From contig PLZL01000163.1 of NCBI GenBank assembly GCA_003152145.1, positions 1-5,718 of the forward strand: 5,718 nt of DNA, written 5' to 3'. Below the pieces are notes generated by a model. That model was not told the origin of the DNA, made no database searches, and saw nothing but the letters and a program-made list of their open reading frames with translations. The position numbers and the translations under genes are program-made. How positions within the stretch are numbered: the stretch's first letter is position 1; the number at the start of each line of letters is the position of its first letter. This DNA comes from Limisphaerales bacterium (lineage in GTDB: Bacteria; Verrucomicrobiota; Verrucomicrobiae; Limisphaerales; UBA11358). Below are positions 3,716-5,718 of the stretch, in pieces.

Positions 3716-5460
3716 CCATGCAACTGCATCTGGACTCAACGGGTTCATTTCTTGTCTGGCTTGGGCGCGCGTCGTGGCAGGCATCGGCGTTGATTGTGCT
3801 GGTGTTTCTGGCTCAATGGTTGTTTCGGCGGCAACTCGCGCCGCGCTGGCGTCATGCGCTCTGGCTGCTGGTCGTGCTCCGGCTGGCTCTGCCGTGGGCG
3901 CCGGAAAGCCGCGTCAGCCTTTTCAACTGGTTTCAGTCGCCGGTTTCCTTGTCCTCTGTTTCAACGGCTGACACGATGACGCCAGCGGCGGTCGCAGAGG
4001 ATGAATTGTATTCCAGTCCTGCGGTTGCGCCCTCGATATTTACGCGGCCATTTTCCTGGCAGGTCTGGCTGGCCGGACTTTGGCTGGCCGGCGTGGTGTT
4101 GCTCGCAGGAATGCTGTTGGTCATCAGCCGTCGGCTTGGAACTAGCATCCGGCGACAGCGCCCGGTGACGGATCCGACGATGTTGAACCTGCTGGAAGAT
4201 TGCAAGCAAGAGGTGGGTGTCCACACACCGTTGACGTTGATTGAAACGTCCGCCGTGGGCAGCCCGTCGCTTCATGGCTTCGTCCGGCCCCGGCTGCTCT
4301 TGCCGGCCCGGTTCGCCCAAAATTTCTCCACGGCGGAGTTACGCTACGTGTTTCTGCACGAGTTGGGCCACGTCAAGCGGGGAGACATCCTGCTGAACTG
4401 GCTGACCACTGGCTTGCTGATTTTGCACTGGTTCAACCCGCTGGTCTGGTTCGCGTTCAGCCGGATGCAGGCCGACCGGGAACTGGCCTGTGACGCCTTG
4501 GTTCTTGCGCACACCCGGGACGCGGAAAATCAATCCTACGGACAGACCATCATCAAGCTGCTCGAAACCTTTTGTCGCCCGACTCGGTCGCCTGGCATGG
4601 TCGGAATCCTGGAAAACAAAAACCAAATGAGAAGGAGAATCAGCATGATAGCGAAATTCAAAAAAACAAACCGTTGGCCGCTGGCGGCAATGGCGGTGTT
4701 CGCCGGACTGGCTATAGTCACATTAACCAACGCACAATCCCCGACCAGTCCCGCGACGTCTGATGCGGGCAAGGCGGGCACAGCAGACGAACAGGGCCCG
4801 CCACAGATCATTGCCACGTCGCCGCGTGTGGGCGAGATAGACGTTGACCCGGCCCTTGCGGAAATCACCGTCACCTTCGACCGCGACATGGAGAAGGGCT
4901 CCTCCTGGACGGGAGGCGGGCCTGACTATCCTCCAAGCCCTGAAGGAAAAATGGCAATCTGGCGCGACAAGCGCACTTGTGTCCTGCCCGTCAAACTCGA
5001 AGCCGGGCATTATTACCGGGTTGGCATCAACTCCCAGAGTTTCCAGAACTTTAGCAGTGCGAAAGGGGTGCCCGCCCGGCCGTCGGCGATCTACTTCACC
5101 ACAACGGGTGCCAGTCAGGATTTGAAACGCAAGACCGCCAAGCCTCAAATTGTCGGCCTCAATCCCAAGAACGGAACCATGGACGTGGATCCGAAGCTGA
5201 CCGAAATCCGTGTCACCTTCAATGTCCCGATGGGAGAAGGTCGTTCGTGGACGGGTGGCGGTTCCGATTTCCCAAAGATTCCAGAGGGCAAACAGGCATA
5301 TTGGACCGATGACCACATGACCTGTGTATTGCCGGTGGAACTGGAGCCGGGCAAGGTGTATCGGCTGGGCGTGAACAGCCCATCGCACAAAAACTTCCAG
5401 AGTGCTGGCGGTGTGCCGCTGGATCCAGTCACCGTCACCTTCAAAACGAGAAACAACTGA
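3712..5460 (+). CDS. BlaR1-type M56 membrane metallopeptidase with two C-terminal Ig-like domains
   Basis: A 582-residue integral membrane protease, the likely antirepressor partner of the upstream BlaI-type repressor. Hydrophobic segments lie at about 12-37, 47-64, 117-138, 226-248 and 321-340. The gluzincin site HELGH (216-220) has zinc ligands His216 and His220 and catalytic Glu217; Glu257 in ADRELACDA is the probable third ligand. SPSLHGFVRPRLLLP (184-198) and the RRRISMI element (307-313) are typical of the family. After the last membrane segment and a Ser/Thr/Pro/Ala linker come two homologous domains (about 364-465 and 478-579) of the SbsA/Big_5 Ig-like type, where BlaR1 has a class D beta-lactamase-like sensor. 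They should lie outside the cytoplasmic membrane. No SxxK serine active-site fold is seen, so penicillin sensing is not supported. The start at 3712 (ATGA overlap) is preferred; Met3 is an alternative. A strong internal start exists at Met312. The gene ends 57 bases from the convergent pyrD with no clear terminator. Confidence 0.92.
   Translation: MTMQLHLDSTGSFLVWLGRASWQASALIVLVFLAQWLFRRQLAPRWRHALWLLVVLRLALPWAPESRVSLFNWFQSPVSLSSVSTADTMTPAAVAEDELYSSPAVAPSIFTRPFSWQVWLAGLWLAGVVLLAGMLLVISRRLGTSIRRQRPVTDPTMLNLLEDCKQEVGVHTPLTLIETSAVGSPSLHGFVRPRLLLPARFAQNFSTAELRYVFLHELGHVKRGDILLNWLTTGLLILHWFNPLVWFAFSRMQADRELACDALVLAHTRDAENQSYGQTIIKLLETFCRPTRSPGMVGILENKNQMRRRISMIAKFKKTNRWPLAAMAVFAGLAIVTLTNAQSPTSPATSDAGKAGTADEQGPPQIIATSPRVGEIDVDPALAEITVTFDRDMEKGSSWTGGGPDYPPSPEGKMAIWRDKRTCVLPVKLEAGHYYRVGINSQSFQNFSSAKGVPARPSAIYFTTTGASQDLKRKTAKPQIVGLNPKNGTMDVDPKLTEIRVTFNVPMGEGRSWTGGGSDFPKIPEGKQAYWTDDHMTCVLPVELEPGKVYRLGVNSPSHKNFQSAGGVPLDPVTVTFKTRNN
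4631..4647 (+). promoter_or_regulatory. Strong internal ribosome binding site and in-frame ATG (Met312 of the M56 gene)
   Basis: GAAGGAG (4631-4637) is followed after 7 bases by ATG (4645-4647) in the M56 reading frame. This is the best Shine-Dalgarno in the window. The product from here (4645-5460, 271 residues) begins MIAKFKKTNRWPLAAMAVF and has a basic start, a hydrophobic core and TNA-QS as a plausible cleavage point: a classical signal peptide followed by both Ig-like domains. The site is formed by three consecutive AGA/AGG arginine codons (307-309), whereas 34 of the gene's other 35 arginines use CGN. It could still be chance, because RRRISMI is a conserved protein motif of the family. 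Confidence 0.45.
4801..5448 (+). repeat. Tandem pair of homologous Ig-like domain segments
   Basis: Residues 364-465 (4801-5106) and 478-579 (5143-5448) of the M56 protein are two copies of one domain, identical at about 57 of 102 aligned positions by hand count with a single one-residue gap. Shared landmarks are DVDP, VTF, SWTGGG, PEGK, TCVLPV, YR-G-NS, NF-SA-GVP and a closing F-T. The shared Trp, triple Gly and single Cys suggest a specific surface patch rather than a generic spacer. The divergence suggests an old duplication. Confidence 0.85.
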
Positions 5461-5517
5461 TGGCGTTGATTGCTTGTTCGCGGGTTAAATCGGTTGCGGT
5501 TCGGGCGGTGAATCTGA
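5461..5517. other. Convergent intergenic gap, no clear terminator
   Basis: These 57 bases lie between the M56 stop and the pyrD stop. I see no hairpin with a T-run for either strand, so termination may be Rho-dependent, or the two transcripts may overlap at their 3' ends. Confidence 0.5.
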
Positions 5518-5718
5518 CTAAACCGTCCGGGCGCTGCCGGTAATCTCGCGCACGTCGCCGATTTTTTTTCGTTCCATGAATTCGCCGATGCCGGCAATCA
5601 CCTGCAACGCCGTCTGCGGCTCATAAAAATTCGCCGTGCCCACGGCCACTGCCGTCGCTCCGGCCATGAGAAATTCGATGGCGTCGTCCGCGTTTTGGAT
5701 GCCGCCCATGCCGATGAT
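5518..5718 (-). CDS. pyrD: Dihydroorotate dehydrogenase, C-terminal part (5' end outside window)
   Basis: The last 66 codons of the gene are visible, ending at TAG (5520-5518). The segment IIGMGGIQNADDAIEFLMAG followed by ATAVAVGTANF is the FMN phosphate-binding end of the TIM barrel in dihydroorotate dehydrogenase, most like the class 1B catalytic subunit, which oxidises dihydroorotate to orotate in pyrimidine synthesis and passes electrons through PyrK to NAD. The terminal helix (ALQVIAGIGEFMERKKIGDV) fits that class. The catalytic cysteine and the N-terminus lie outside the window, so class 1B is inferred from the tail alone. A related FMN TIM-barrel enzyme is possible but less likely. Confidence 0.85.
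   Translation of the reverse strand: MIGMGGIQNADDAIEFLMAGATAVAVGTANFYEPQTALQVIAGIGEFMERKKIGDVREITGSARTV

Noticed and set aside
3338..5460. Beta-lactam resistance operon
   Set aside because: The repressor and protease are of the bla/mec type, but no penicillin-binding sensor and no beta-lactamase gene are present in the window.
1..5718. CRISPR arrays, tRNA/rRNA genes, insertion sequences
   Set aside because: No spaced direct repeats, cloverleaf sequences or transposase frames were found on either strand by reading; tRNA detection by eye is not exhaustive.

Overview
The window looks like a chromosomal segment of a GC-rich, Gram-negative bacterium. I infer Verrucomicrobiota (Pedosphaera/Limisphaerales-like). 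The reasons are the mix of a plant-organelle-like histidyl-tRNA synthetase variant, a BlaI/M56 pair whose M56 protein carries Ig-like domains, mostly weak or absent Shine-Dalgarno sequences, and a GAGCGTC..GCGAGCC palindromic intergenic repeat. The assignment rests on protein style and memory of related genomes, not on a search.

Layout. Bases 1-68 hold the last 21 codons of a plus-strand gene, followed by a clear rho-independent terminator (91-118) and a long imperfect inverted repeat (123-171). Bases 174-3183 hold four minus-strand genes, read from high to low coordinates: a papain-family (C1A) cysteine peptidase, a short HU/IHF-family DNA-binding protein 26 bp after it, hisS 130 bp further on, and a macro-domain protein starting 7 bp after the hisS stop. 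Bases 3184-3337 are a divergent regulatory region with a TTGACA-N17-TAATCT promoter and two near-identical BlaI/MecI-type palindromes. Bases 3338-5460 (plus strand) hold a two-gene operon: a BlaI/MecI-family repressor and, overlapping it by ATGA, an M56 (BlaR1-type) membrane metallopeptidase. Bases 5518-5718 (minus strand) are the C-terminal end of a dihydroorotate dehydrogenase (pyrD), convergent with the M56 gene.

How the genes work together. The repressor/M56 pair has the architecture of the beta-lactam-sensing BlaI-BlaR1 system, but the penicillin-binding sensor is replaced by two tandem SbsA/Big_5-like Ig domains, so the input signal must be different or is missing. Both palindromes lie on the operon's own promoter or leader, which implies autorepression relieved by proteolysis. 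Inside the M56 frame there is a strong ribosome binding site (GAAGGAG, 7 nt spacer) before an in-frame ATG. That ATG would begin a protein with a classical signal peptide plus the two Ig domains, so the gene may make both a membrane sensor-protease and a free secreted sensor. This is the most unusual observation here. The minus-strand cluster is otherwise mainly housekeeping (translation, nucleoid protein, ADP-ribose metabolism), with one oddity: a heptanucleotide tandem repeat expanded in frame inside hisS.
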